Positions 7,532 to 16,248 of a stretch of 64,000 nt of DNA are shown in pieces. The number at the start of each line of letters is the position of its first letter. Position 1 is the first letter of the stretch. The position numbers and the translations under genes were made by a program. The stretch comes from Pedobacter schmidteae. GTDB taxonomy: Bacteria > Bacteroidota > Bacteroidia > Sphingobacteriales > Sphingobacteriaceae. Location: contig NZ_LS999839.1 in NCBI RefSeq assembly GCF_900564155.1, positions 3,531,097 through 3,595,096 on the forward strand, in the 5' to 3' direction. The notes beneath the pieces were generated by a model. It made no database searches. It saw nothing but the letters and a program-made list of their open reading frames with translations, and was not told the DNA's origin.

Positions 7532-10312
7532 ATGAGCAAATTATTACATTTTCTGGTTTTACTACTCTTTTCAGTTCCGGTATTTGCTCAGGATTTGCGT
7601 GTGGATGATTTGCGTTGCGCCGATAGAATTAATCCAATGGGAGTGGAGGCTGCTTTCCCGGCATTAAGCTGGAAAATTGTTAGTGGGCGAAGAGGTGTTT
7701 TTCAGTCGGCTTACCAACTGATGGTGGCCGATAACCCGGTTGCTTTAGCCAAAAATATAGGCAACCTGTGGAACTCTGAAAAGGTAATTTCTGATACTTC
7801 CATACAAGTGGCCTATCAGGGGAAGCCATTGATCGCCGGGAAAACCTATTACTGGAAGTTGAGGGTGTGGGACAATAAAGGCAATGTTTCGGCATGGTCG
7901 GCCCCGGCAAAATGGCAAATGGGACTGCTGGTAGCGGCTGATTGGAAAAATGCCAGCTGGATTGCCTATGAAAAACTGGCGGATTCGAATGTAACTGTAT
8001 TGCCAAAAGACAATAAAAAGGATACTTATTTTGGGAATAATGTGTTGCCGCTACTAAGGAAAGATTTTGTGGTTAAAAAGCCTTTGGCAAAAGCCAGTAT
8101 GTTCATCAGCGGACTGGGACATTTTGAAATGAGCTTGAACGGGAAAAAGCAGGGCGACCATTTTTTGGATGCCGGTTGGGTAAAATATGATAAAGAGGCC
8201 TTGTATGTAAGTTTTGATGTGACCCAAAGTTTGCGCAAAGGTGAAAATACCATAGGCGTAATGCTGGGCAATGGCTTTTATTATGTTCCCCCTGTAAAAG
8301 GGAGGTTTAGAAAGTCGAAACCGGCATTCGGTTACCCTAAAATGATTTGCAGGCTGTTATTGGAGTATAAAGATGGTACAACGGAAAATATCATCAGCGA
8401 TAAAAGCTGGAAGACTGCTGCCGGCCCCATTACTTTTTCGAGTATATATGGTGGTGAGGATTACGATGCCCGTCTGGAGCAGCAGGGATGGGATAGCCCG
8501 TCATTTAACGACCAGCAATGGAAAACCGTCATAGTTGTAGATGGTCCGCCAGTGATCAGATCGCAACAGGCGGAACCTTTAAAAGTGTTTGAAAACTTTA
8601 CTGCCCGGCAAGTTGCTCAGGTTTCGGACAGTGAATGGATCTATGACCTGGGGCAAAATGCTTCAGGCATCATCAGTTTAAAAGTAAAGGGAAACAAAGG
8701 AGATACAGTTAGGATTTATCCGGGCGAATTGCTGAAGGATGGAAAAGTAAGCCAGAAGCCTACAGGGAGCCCATTTTATTTTGAATATGTATTGAATGGC
8801 ACTGGTGAAGAAAGCTGGCAGCCACGTTTTACTTATTATGGTTTCAGATACCTGCAGGTAAGGGGAGCAGTACCTGCGGGAAACGCCGCAGAAAATGGTG
8901 GTGTAAGCAGGTTGCCACAGCTATTGGAATTAAAAGGTCTGCATACCCGCAATGCTGCCAGCAGGGTGGGCAGTTTTAGTTCTTCCAATGCCTTGTTCAA
9001 CAAAACAGACCAATTGATAGATTGGGCCATAAAAAGTAATATGGCCAGTATATTTACCGACTGCCCGCATCGCGAGAAGCTGGGCTGGCTGGAAGAATCG
9101 CATTTAATGATGTCATCGGTGATGTATAATTATGATGCGGCTACCCTGGCGGCCAAGGTGGTAAATGATGTGATAACCTCGCAGCTGGACAATGGGCTGA
9201 TTCCGGAAATTGCTCCTGAATATATTCAATTTACCTGGGGAGGTGAAATGTTTCGCGATTCGCCAGAGTGGGGCAGCACAGGGATTATCCTGCCTTGGTA
9301 TTTGTACCAGTGGTATGGCAACACCGAGGTGTTGAAAAAAGCCTACCCAACTATGCAACGTTATGTAGCGTATCTGGCAACTAAAGCAGAAAATCATATT
9401 TTAAAACAAGGTCTGGGCGATTGGTACGACATTGGCCCCGGGCGCCCCGGTGTTTCGCAGCAAACCCCGATGGGTGTAACGGGTACGGCAATTTACTACT
9501 ATGATTTATGCCTGCTGCAAAAAATAGCCAAATTGCTGGGCAAGCCGGCTGATGCCGAAAAATATGAGCTGCTGGCCACAGCGGTAAAACAGGCTTTTAA
9601 CACCACGTTTTTTAACAAAGAAACTAAACAATACGCTACCGGCAGTCAGACTGCAAATGCCATGGCCATTTATATGGAGCTGGTGGAGCCGGAATATAAA
9701 GCCGCGGTACTGGCCAACCTGATTAAGGATATACAGGATAGAAATAATGCCCTTACGGCAGGTGATATTGGTTATCGTTATGTATTGCGGGTGCTGGAAC
9801 AAGCGCATCGTTCGGATGTGATTTTTGACATGAACAGCCGGAGTGATGTACCTGGTTATGGCTACCAGCTGGCAAAAGGTGCCACAGCATTAACCGAATC
9901 CTGGGCGGCTTTGCCGGAGGTGTCTAACAATCATTTTATGCTGGGCCATATTATGGAATGGTTTTACAGTGGACTGGCGGGCATCAGACAAGAGGATGGA
10001 TCGGTGGCTTTTAAGCATATCCGTATTTATCCCGAGCCGGTGGGCGATTTGACTTCGGCAAAAGGCAGCTACCTTTCGCCCTACGGCAAAATTGCGGCCG
10101 ACTGGAAAAAAACAGTAAAGGGTTTTGAACTGGCGGTAACTGTGCCTGTAAACGCTAAAGCCCGGGTTTACCTGCCGGCAAACAGCAAGCAGCAGCCCAC
10201 AGAAAGTGGGAAAGCGATAAATGATAACGCAGCAATAAAGTGGATTGGATTTGAAAAAGACAGGGCAGTTGTAGAGGTAGGTTCGGGTAATTATAATTTT
10301 AAAGTGCAATAA
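7532..10312 (+). CDS. GH78 alpha-L-rhamnosidase, exported
   Basis: This 926-residue enzyme removes terminal alpha-L-rhamnose from plant polysaccharides or glycosides by an inverting mechanism. A signal peptide (about 1-20, ending VFAQ) is followed by an N-terminal fibronectin-like domain, beta-sandwich rhamnosidase domains (about 170-450), the (alpha/alpha)6 catalytic domain (about 480-830) and a C-terminal beta domain. The catalytic region shows DCPHREKLGWLEE starting at Asp510, with Glu515 and Glu522 in the places of the known GH78 acidic residues, and TESW at Glu789 near the NNH motif, where the general base usually lies. It is the first gene of the operon behind the IclR palindrome, 16 nt before the GH2 gene. 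Confidence 0.93.
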   Translation: MSKLLHFLVLLLFSVPVFAQDLRVDDLRCADRINPMGVEAAFPALSWKIVSGRRGVFQSAYQLMVADNPVALAKNIGNLWNSEKVISDTSIQVAYQGKPLIAGKTYYWKLRVWDNKGNVSAWSAPAKWQMGLLVAADWKNASWIAYEKLADSNVTVLPKDNKKDTYFGNNVLPLLRKDFVVKKPLAKASMFISGLGHFEMSLNGKKQGDHFLDAGWVKYDKEALYVSFDVTQSLRKGENTIGVMLGNGFYYVPPVKGRFRKSKPAFGYPKMICRLLLEYKDGTTENIISDKSWKTAAGPITFSSIYGGEDYDARLEQQGWDSPSFNDQQWKTVIVVDGPPVIRSQQAEPLKVFENFTARQVAQVSDSEWIYDLGQNASGIISLKVKGNKGDTVRIYPGELLKDGKVSQKPTGSPFYFEYVLNGTGEESWQPRFTYYGFRYLQVRGAVPAGNAAENGGVSRLPQLLELKGLHTRNAASRVGSFSSSNALFNKTDQLIDWAIKSNMASIFTDCPHREKLGWLEESHLMMSSVMYNYDAATLAAKVVNDVITSQLDNGLIPEIAPEYIQFTWGGEMFRDSPEWGSTGIILPWYLYQWYGNTEVLKKAYPTMQRYVAYLATKAENHILKQGLGDWYDIGPGRPGVSQQTPMGVTGTAIYYYDLCLLQKIAKLLGKPADAEKYELLATAVKQAFNTTFFNKETKQYATGSQTANAMAIYMELVEPEYKAAVLANLIKDIQDRNNALTAGDIGYRYVLRVLEQAHRSDVIFDMNSRSDVPGYGYQLAKGATALTESWAALPEVSNNHFMLGHIMEWFYSGLAGIRQEDGSVAFKHIRIYPEPVGDLTSAKGSYLSPYGKIAADWKKTVKGFELAVTVPVNAKARVYLPANSKQQPTESGKAINDNAAIKWIGFEKDRAVVEVGSGNYNFKVQ

Positions 10313-10328
10313 GTTAAACAAGATACGT

Positions 10329-12740
10329 ATGCGATTAAGAAAGAGCCTGGTTGTGTTTTTAATGATGTTTATAGCAGTACAAACGGCCTATAGTGTGCCG
10401 CGCCTGCGTCAGAATTTTAATCAGGACTGGAAGTTTTTTTTAGGGGATGTGGCGATGGCAAAATCGCCGTCTTTTAATGACGGCAAATGGAGAAGTCTGA
10501 CCTTGCCCCACGACTGGAGCATTGAGGGCAAATTTGATGAAAAGAATCCTGCAAAACCGGAAGGTGGCGGACTGCCAACTGGGGTGGCCTGGTATAGAAA
10601 GACTTTTACTTTGGCCGCCGCCCTACGCCAAATGAATAGCTACATAGAATTCGACGGAGTTTATAAAAACAGCGAAGTTTGGATCAATGGTCAGCTATTG
10701 GGCAAACGCCCATATGGTTATAGCTCCTTTCGCTACGAAATGACCAAATATTTAAAGCCTGGCAAAAATGTAATTGCCGTTCGGGTAGACAATTCAGCTC
10801 AGCCGGATTCGCGCTGGTATGCGGGCTCGGGTATTTACCGTAATGTTTGGTTAATTACGACCGGACAAGTTGCCGTCGATCATTGGGGAACATTTGTGAC
10901 TACACCTTCGGTGACCAAAACGACTGCCAAAGTTGAATTGAATACACGCATCAGAAATCATGGCAGTTTAAAAGGTAAAATAGATGTACAATCGCAGATT
11001 TATGATGCCAATGGCAAACTGGTATCTGCTGTAAGAACCAATGGTATAATCCTTAAAGACAGTGTGCTGGAAGTAGGGCAAGCTGTGGTGGTCAACAATC
11101 CTCAACTGTGGTCGGTAAAACAGCCATATCTCTATAAAGTAGTGACACAAATATTCAGCAATAAACTGCTCAGGGATAGCTACGAAACGCCCCTTGGGAT
11201 CCGTTATTTTAACTTTGATGCCGCTAAAGGTTTCAGTCTGAACGGCGAGTACCTAAAAATTCTGGGCGTTTGTTTGCATCATGATCTGGGGGCTTTAGGT
11301 GCGGCGATTAACGTAAGGGCCATAGAGCGGCAGTTGCAGATGATGAAAGAAATGGGCGCCAATGCCATTCGTACCGCACACAATCCGCCAGCCCCCGAGC
11401 TGCTTGATCTGTGTGACAAGATGGGCTTTCTGGTGATGGATGAGGCTTTTGACATGTGGGCCAAAAAGAAGAACAAACAGGATTATCACCTGAACTGGAA
11501 CGAATGGCATGCCAGGGATTTGCAGGATATGGTGAAGCGCGACCGCAACCATCCTTCCATTATTTTATGGAGTATTGGAAATGAGATCCGTGAACAGTTT
11601 GACAGTACCGGTGTAGCCATGACTAAAACACTGGTGAAGCTGGTAAAAGATTTGGATACCACCCGTCCGGTATTATCGGCATTGACAGAAACCGATGCCA
11701 AAAAGAATTTTATATACCATTCGGGCGCATTGGATATGTATGGTTTAAATTACAACCATAAGTTGTACAAAGATTTTCCTAAAAATTATCCCGGACAAAA
11801 GTTCATCGCCACAGAAACCACCTCTTCGCTGGATACACGCGGTTTTTACGAGATGCCATCTGATAGTATTCGCCGCTGGCCAAAAGATGGCAAAACGAAG
11901 TTTACCTGGGGGAATGCTGAATTTGCAGCGTCCTCCTATGATAATGTTTCAGCTTACTGGGGCTCAACACATGAAGAAACCTGGAAGGAAGCTAAAAAAT
12001 ATGACCATGTATCGGGCTTATTTGTATGGACAGGTTTTGATTACCTGGGCGAGCCTTTGCCATACCCGTGGCCGGCAAGAAGTTCTTATTTCGGTATTGT
12101 AGATCTGGCTGGTTTCCCTAAGGATGCCTATTACCTGTATCAGAGCGAGTGGACCAATAAGCCGGTATTGCATGTGTTTCCGCACTGGAACTGGCAGCCG
12201 GGTAAGCTGGTTGACGTATGGGCGTACTATAACAATGCTGATGAAGTAGAGCTTTTTCTGAATGGAAAATCGTTGGGCACCCGGACAAAAAAAGGAGAGG
12301 AACTTCATGTGGTATGGCAGGTAAAATATGAGCCGGGAACATTAAAAGCAGTTTCCAGAAAAAATGGTAAAACGGTATTGGTTAAAACCATTGAAACAGC
12401 CGGTAAGCCTGCAAAAATAGAATTACTGGCAGACAGGAAACAGATAGCCGCTGGAGGTAAAGACCTTTCCTTTGTAACGGTAAGGATTTTGGATGATAAA
12501 GGAAATATAGTACCCGATGCCGATAACCTGGTGCAATTTAAACTGGAAGGTACGGGTATAATTGCAGGTGTAGATAATGGATTTCAGGCAAGTCTGGAAC
12601 CTTTTAAAGCCAATTACCGTAAGGCCTACCAGGGGTTGTGCCTGGCCATTGTACAGGCCGGACAAAAAGAAGGAAGGCTAAGCCTAACGGCCACATCGGT
12701 AGGTTTGCAGGAGGCTACAGTTACCCTGCAAATGAAATAG
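10329..12740 (+). CDS. GH2 family glycosidase, probable beta-galactosidase
   Basis: This 803-residue retaining glycosidase has a signal peptide (about 1-22), then the GH2 sugar-binding jelly roll (about 30-175, with the W-Y-R-K-T-F pattern), the Ig-like domain (about 180-280), the TIM barrel (about 285-590) and C-terminal domains resembling DUF4982 plus an Ig/invasin-like repeat. The acid/base is Glu419 in SIGNEIRE and the nucleophile is Glu496 in ATETTSS. The N-H-P and TAHNPP motifs typical of GH2 are present. GH2 also covers beta-glucuronidase and beta-mannosidase activity, so galactosidase is the likeliest rather than a certain assignment. It sits 16 nt after GH78 and about 26 nt before the first solute-binding-like gene. 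Confidence 0.88.
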   Translation: MRLRKSLVVFLMMFIAVQTAYSVPRLRQNFNQDWKFFLGDVAMAKSPSFNDGKWRSLTLPHDWSIEGKFDEKNPAKPEGGGLPTGVAWYRKTFTLAAALRQMNSYIEFDGVYKNSEVWINGQLLGKRPYGYSSFRYEMTKYLKPGKNVIAVRVDNSAQPDSRWYAGSGIYRNVWLITTGQVAVDHWGTFVTTPSVTKTTAKVELNTRIRNHGSLKGKIDVQSQIYDANGKLVSAVRTNGIILKDSVLEVGQAVVVNNPQLWSVKQPYLYKVVTQIFSNKLLRDSYETPLGIRYFNFDAAKGFSLNGEYLKILGVCLHHDLGALGAAINVRAIERQLQMMKEMGANAIRTAHNPPAPELLDLCDKMGFLVMDEAFDMWAKKKNKQDYHLNWNEWHARDLQDMVKRDRNHPSIILWSIGNEIREQFDSTGVAMTKTLVKLVKDLDTTRPVLSALTETDAKKNFIYHSGALDMYGLNYNHKLYKDFPKNYPGQKFIATETTSSLDTRGFYEMPSDSIRRWPKDGKTKFTWGNAEFAASSYDNVSAYWGSTHEETWKEAKKYDHVSGLFVWTGFDYLGEPLPYPWPARSSYFGIVDLAGFPKDAYYLYQSEWTNKPVLHVFPHWNWQPGKLVDVWAYYNNADEVELFLNGKSLGTRTKKGEELHVVWQVKYEPGTLKAVSRKNGKTVLVKTIETAGKPAKIELLADRKQIAAGGKDLSFVTVRILDDKGNIVPDADNLVQFKLEGTGIIAGVDNGFQASLEPFKANYRKAYQGLCLAIVQAGQKEGRLSLTATSVGLQEATVTLQMK

Positions 12741-12766
12741 AATGAAGAATAATAAAGATAGTGTAT

Positions 12767-13936
12767 ATGGCGGTCGCGAGGGACAAGATTAATTTAAAAG
12801 GAATAACATGGAACCATAGCAGGGGCTTTGTCCCGATGGTGGCCACAGCACAGCGGTTTTCGGAACTCAATCCGGAAGTAGAAATTACCTGGGAAAAGCG
12901 GAGCTTACAGGCTTTTGCCGATTTTTCTATCCAGGAACTGGCGGCGCATTTTGATTTGCTGGTCATCGATCATCCATGGGCAGGTTTTGCTGCAAAAACA
13001 CAGTCCATCCTACCTTTGGATGAATACCTTTCCAAGGCTTATCTGGACGACCAGAAAGAAAATACAGTTGGGCAATCGTACGAGAGTTATGGTTACAACG
13101 GCCACCAATGGGCCCTGCCTATTGATGCTGCTACTCCGGTGGCTTCCAGCCGGCCCGATTTGCTGCAAAAGCATGGTTTTGAATTGCCGGTAACCTTTAC
13201 CGATCTGATGAAAATAGCGGATAAGGGTTTGGTAGCCTTTGCCGGTATTCCAATTGATGTGCTGATGAATTTTTATACCTTTTGCTGCTCATTGGGTGAA
13301 GATCCATGTCAGCTGGAAGAATTGATGGTGTCCAGAGATACAGGGGTAAAAGCCCTGCAGATGTATCGTGAACTGGCCTCAAAAATTGACCCGGCCAATT
13401 TTGACAGGAACCCTATCAAAGTATATGAAGCTATGACTTTAAGTGACGACATTGCCTATTGTCCTTTCGCTTATGGTTACTCCAATTATTCCAGACCGGG
13501 CTATGCCACCGAAATGCTGCATTTTCATGATATGATTTCCTTAAATGGCGAAAGCAATTTGCGGAGTACGCTGGGCGGGACCGGTTTGGCAGTTTCCTCA
13601 GCTTCTGTGCACAAAGAAATGGCTGTAAAATATGCAGCTTATGTAGCCTCGCCTGCCTGTCAGCAAACTGTTTTTTTTGAAAATGGAGGGCAACCGGGGC
13701 ATTTAAGCGCCTGGAAAGATGTAGCAGTAAACCAGCGGTCAGGTAATTTCTTCGCCAATACGCTGCCTGCTTTACAACGTGCTTTCCTTCGCCCACGTTA
13801 TCACGGCAGCATGTTTTTTCAGGATCACGCCGGCGATATCGTACGCGATTACCTGATGAACGGGGGATCGGAATTGCAGGTGTTGGATAAGATGAATCGG
13901 TTATATGTGGAATCAAGAAATTTAATAACATCATGA
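12767..13936 (+). CDS. solute-binding-protein-like protein without signal peptide (copy 1)
   Basis: About 389 residues with the fold pattern of family 1 extracellular solute-binding proteins of ABC sugar importers: an early QRFSELNPEVEITWEKRS segment, a FDLLVIDHPW hinge strand, WALPIDAATPV, and a late MAVKYAAYVASPACQQTVF segment. No signal peptide or lipobox is visible; the N-terminus is polar (MAVARDKINLKG). ATG 12767 was chosen over GTG 12761 in the same frame. No ABC permease or ATPase lies in the window, so it is unlikely to serve ordinary import. It shares an ATGA overlap with the following CoA-transferase gene, implying coupled translation. A cytoplasmic sugar or acid carrier, sensor, or enzyme subunit are possible roles; none is demonstrated. 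Confidence 0.75.
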   Translation: MAVARDKINLKGITWNHSRGFVPMVATAQRFSELNPEVEITWEKRSLQAFADFSIQELAAHFDLLVIDHPWAGFAAKTQSILPLDEYLSKAYLDDQKENTVGQSYESYGYNGHQWALPIDAATPVASSRPDLLQKHGFELPVTFTDLMKIADKGLVAFAGIPIDVLMNFYTFCCSLGEDPCQLEELMVSRDTGVKALQMYRELASKIDPANFDRNPIKVYEAMTLSDDIAYCPFAYGYSNYSRPGYATEMLHFHDMISLNGESNLRSTLGGTGLAVSSASVHKEMAVKYAAYVASPACQQTVFFENGGQPGHLSAWKDVAVNQRSGNFFANTLPALQRAFLRPRYHGSMFFQDHAGDIVRDYLMNGGSELQVLDKMNRLYVESRNLITS

Positions 13937-15084
13937 GCAGGCCATTGGAAGGGATATTGGTACTGGAATTTTGCCAGTTTCTGGCAGGCCCTTCGGCAGG
14001 TTTAAAGCTGGCCGACCTAGGTGCGCGTGTCATCAAAATAGAACGCCCCGTAAAAGGTGATGCTTGCAGGCAGCTGGCTATCAAAAACCTGTTTGTGGAT
14101 GAGGATAGCTTGCTTTTTCATACCATCAACAGGAATAAGGAATCATATGCCGCAGACCTGAAAAATCCGGCAGACCTTAAATTATTGAAGAAATTGATTG
14201 CCAAAGTGGATGTGATGACGCATAATTTCCGACCTGGAGTAATGGAAAAGATAGGTTTGGATTACGCAGCGGTACAAAATATCAACCCGCAGATTGTTTA
14301 TGCGGCGGTTACAGGCTACGGAACGGAAGGGCCATGGGCAACTAAGCCTGGTCAGGATTTGCTGGTGCAGGCCGTCTCGGGCTTAACACAGCTTTCGGGT
14401 AGCAGTGCAGACGGGCCGGTGCCTTTTGGCTTATCGGTCACAGATATCATGTGTGGCAACCACCTTACCCAAGGCATTATCGCGGCGCTGATAAAACGGG
14501 CAAAAACGAATAAAAGTGTGTTGGTGGAACTGAGCTTACTGGAATCAGCATTGGATGTGCAGTTTGAAGTACTCACTACCTATTTGAACGATGGCGGACA
14601 ACTGCCCCAAAGAAGCAAGATAAATGGCAGTGCACATGCTTATTTGAGTGCACCATATGGAACCTACCAGACCAACGATGGTTACCTGGCCTTGGCAATG
14701 GGCAACCTGAGTAAAATAAGTCAGCTGATTGGCTGTGACATTTCTGAATTTTATACCCATGCAGGCGCCTCATTTGAAAACAGAGACGAGCTGTTGCTGT
14801 TGCTGGGCCAAACCTTTAAAACCAATAGCACTGGTTACTGGTTAAACTTGCTGGAACCGGAAGACATCTGGTGTGCCGCAGTATTGAATTATCAGGAAGC
14901 TACGGAGCTGGAAGTTTTTAAAAACCAACGGATCATGCAGCAATTGAAGCTGGATGATGGAAGGACGATAGCTACCACCCGAAGTCCGATAGGTATTGAT
15001 GGACAGAAGCTGTACGCTGATAAAGCTGCACCAAAAATTGGGGCAGACAATGAAAAGATTAATAAAGAATTTGATTTAATATAG
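13933..15084 (+). CDS. class III CoA-transferase (CaiB/BaiF family), copy 1
   Basis: This 383-residue cytoplasmic enzyme moves CoA between carboxylic acids through an aspartyl-CoA intermediate. The family start (GILVLEFCQFLAGPSAGLKL) and GARVIKIERP are followed by the INRNKESYAADLKN and HNFRPGVMEKIGLDY motifs. Asp171, in SVTDIMCGNHLTQGI, aligns with the catalytic Asp169 of formyl-CoA transferase. The length is slightly below the usual 390-430. It overlaps the preceding gene by 4 nt and is followed after 3 nt by a clear paralog. Family members work as interlocked dimers, so the two may form a heterodimer. The acid substrates are unknown; nothing in the sequence identifies formate, oxalate, carnitine or bile acids. 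Confidence 0.9.
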   Translation: MSRPLEGILVLEFCQFLAGPSAGLKLADLGARVIKIERPVKGDACRQLAIKNLFVDEDSLLFHTINRNKESYAADLKNPADLKLLKKLIAKVDVMTHNFRPGVMEKIGLDYAAVQNINPQIVYAAVTGYGTEGPWATKPGQDLLVQAVSGLTQLSGSSADGPVPFGLSVTDIMCGNHLTQGIIAALIKRAKTNKSVLVELSLLESALDVQFEVLTTYLNDGGQLPQRSKINGSAHAYLSAPYGTYQTNDGYLALAMGNLSKISQLIGCDISEFYTHAGASFENRDELLLLLGQTFKTNSTGYWLNLLEPEDIWCAAVLNYQEATELEVFKNQRIMQQLKLDDGRTIATTRSPIGIDGQKLYADKAAPKIGADNEKINKEFDLI

Positions 15085-15087
15085 GAT

Positions 15088-16248
15088 ATGAAAGCCCTGG
15101 AAGATTATTTAGTGGTAGATTTTAGCCAGTTTTTGTCGGGCCCCTCTGCAAGTTTGAGGTTGGCCGACATGGGCGCAAGGGTGATTAAAATAGAACGATC
15201 GGGCACCGGGGATATTTGTCGTACCCTGTATACTTCAAATGTGATCATGAACGGAGAGTCTTCCGTATTTCATGCTATAAACAGAAATAAGGAGAGTTTT
15301 GAGGTGGACCTTAAAAATGAGGCCGACTGCAAAATGGTGCGTGAACTGCTAAAAAAGGCAGATGTGATGATCCACAATTTTCGCCCTGGGGTGATGGAAC
15401 GATTGGGCTTTGACTATCCTTCTGTACTCCGTTTGAATCCAGGTATTATATATGCCGAACTTTCTGGTTATGGGGTAGAAGGAGCAGGAAAGGGAAAGCC
15501 AGGGCAGGATTTGTTACTGCAGTCGGTAACCGGTTTGACCTGGTTAACCGGCAACGCCGGTGGCCCGGTGGCCATGGGTTTGTCTATTGTAGATATGCTG
15601 GCCGGCTCGCACCTTGCCCAGGGTATTTTAGCTTGCCTGTTTCGCAAAATAAAGAACGGAGCAGGTGCGTTGGTACAGGTAAGCATGATAGAGTCAGCTT
15701 ATGATTTTCAGTTTGAAACCATCACAACTTTTATGAATGATGGTGGGGCGCTTCCGGAGCGTACTGTGCAAAATAATGCAAACGCTTATCTGGGCGCACC
15801 ATACGGTATTTATCAGACAGCCGATGGTTATATGGCACTGGCAATGGGCTCTATACCAGTTCTTGCGGGATTATTAGGATGTAAAGTCATGGAAGTATTT
15901 ACAGATCCGGCTGAAGCATTTGATAAACGGGATGAAATTAAAAGTATTCTTGCGGCACACCTGCAAACAGGAAGCACAGCGAGCTGGCTTGACATACTGG
16001 AACCGGCCGATATCTGGTGCTCGGATGTACTGAATTGGAAACAACTGATGGGGCATGAGGGCTTTAAAGCTTTAAACATGCTGCAGGAAGTGAGCATGAC
16101 CGACGGTTATCAATATCAAACTACCCGCTGTCCGATACGTATTGATGGAGAATTGCTGGTTTCTTCCAAAGGTTCTCCTAAATTAGGGCAGGATAATGAA
16201 AGTATCATTAACCAGTTTGTAACCCTAAAGCCAGGTATTCATGAGTAA
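15088..16248 (+). CDS. class III CoA-transferase (CaiB/BaiF family), copy 2
   Basis: This 386-residue paralog of the gene before it shows the same landmarks: FSQFLSGPSASLRLADMGAR, INRNKESFEVDLKN and HNFRPGVMERLGFDY. Asp169, in SIVDMLAGSHLAQGI, is in the catalytic position. Both copies keep this residue, so neither looks inactive. The C-terminal part (DIWCSDVLNW against DIWCAAVLNY in copy 1) is also similar, pointing to a local tandem duplication. Its stop overlaps the start of the second solute-binding-like gene by 8 nt. Two distinct CoA-transferases in a row suggest a heteromeric enzyme or two related acids, but this is inference. Confidence 0.9.
   Translation: MKALEDYLVVDFSQFLSGPSASLRLADMGARVIKIERSGTGDICRTLYTSNVIMNGESSVFHAINRNKESFEVDLKNEADCKMVRELLKKADVMIHNFRPGVMERLGFDYPSVLRLNPGIIYAELSGYGVEGAGKGKPGQDLLLQSVTGLTWLTGNAGGPVAMGLSIVDMLAGSHLAQGILACLFRKIKNGAGALVQVSMIESAYDFQFETITTFMNDGGALPERTVQNNANAYLGAPYGIYQTADGYMALAMGSIPVLAGLLGCKVMEVFTDPAEAFDKRDEIKSILAAHLQTGSTASWLDILEPADIWCSDVLNWKQLMGHEGFKALNMLQEVSMTDGYQYQTTRCPIRIDGELLVSSKGSPKLGQDNESIINQFVTLKPGIHE

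Noticed and set aside
12742..12792. alternative ATG start at 12742 for the first solute-binding-like gene
   Set aside because: It is in another frame and reaches a stop after 16 codons, so it cannot extend the protein or add a signal peptide.
13431..14084. 217-codon open frame on the minus strand
   Set aside because: It is a shadow of the solute-binding-like and first CoA-transferase genes, whose conserved motifs lie on the plus strand.
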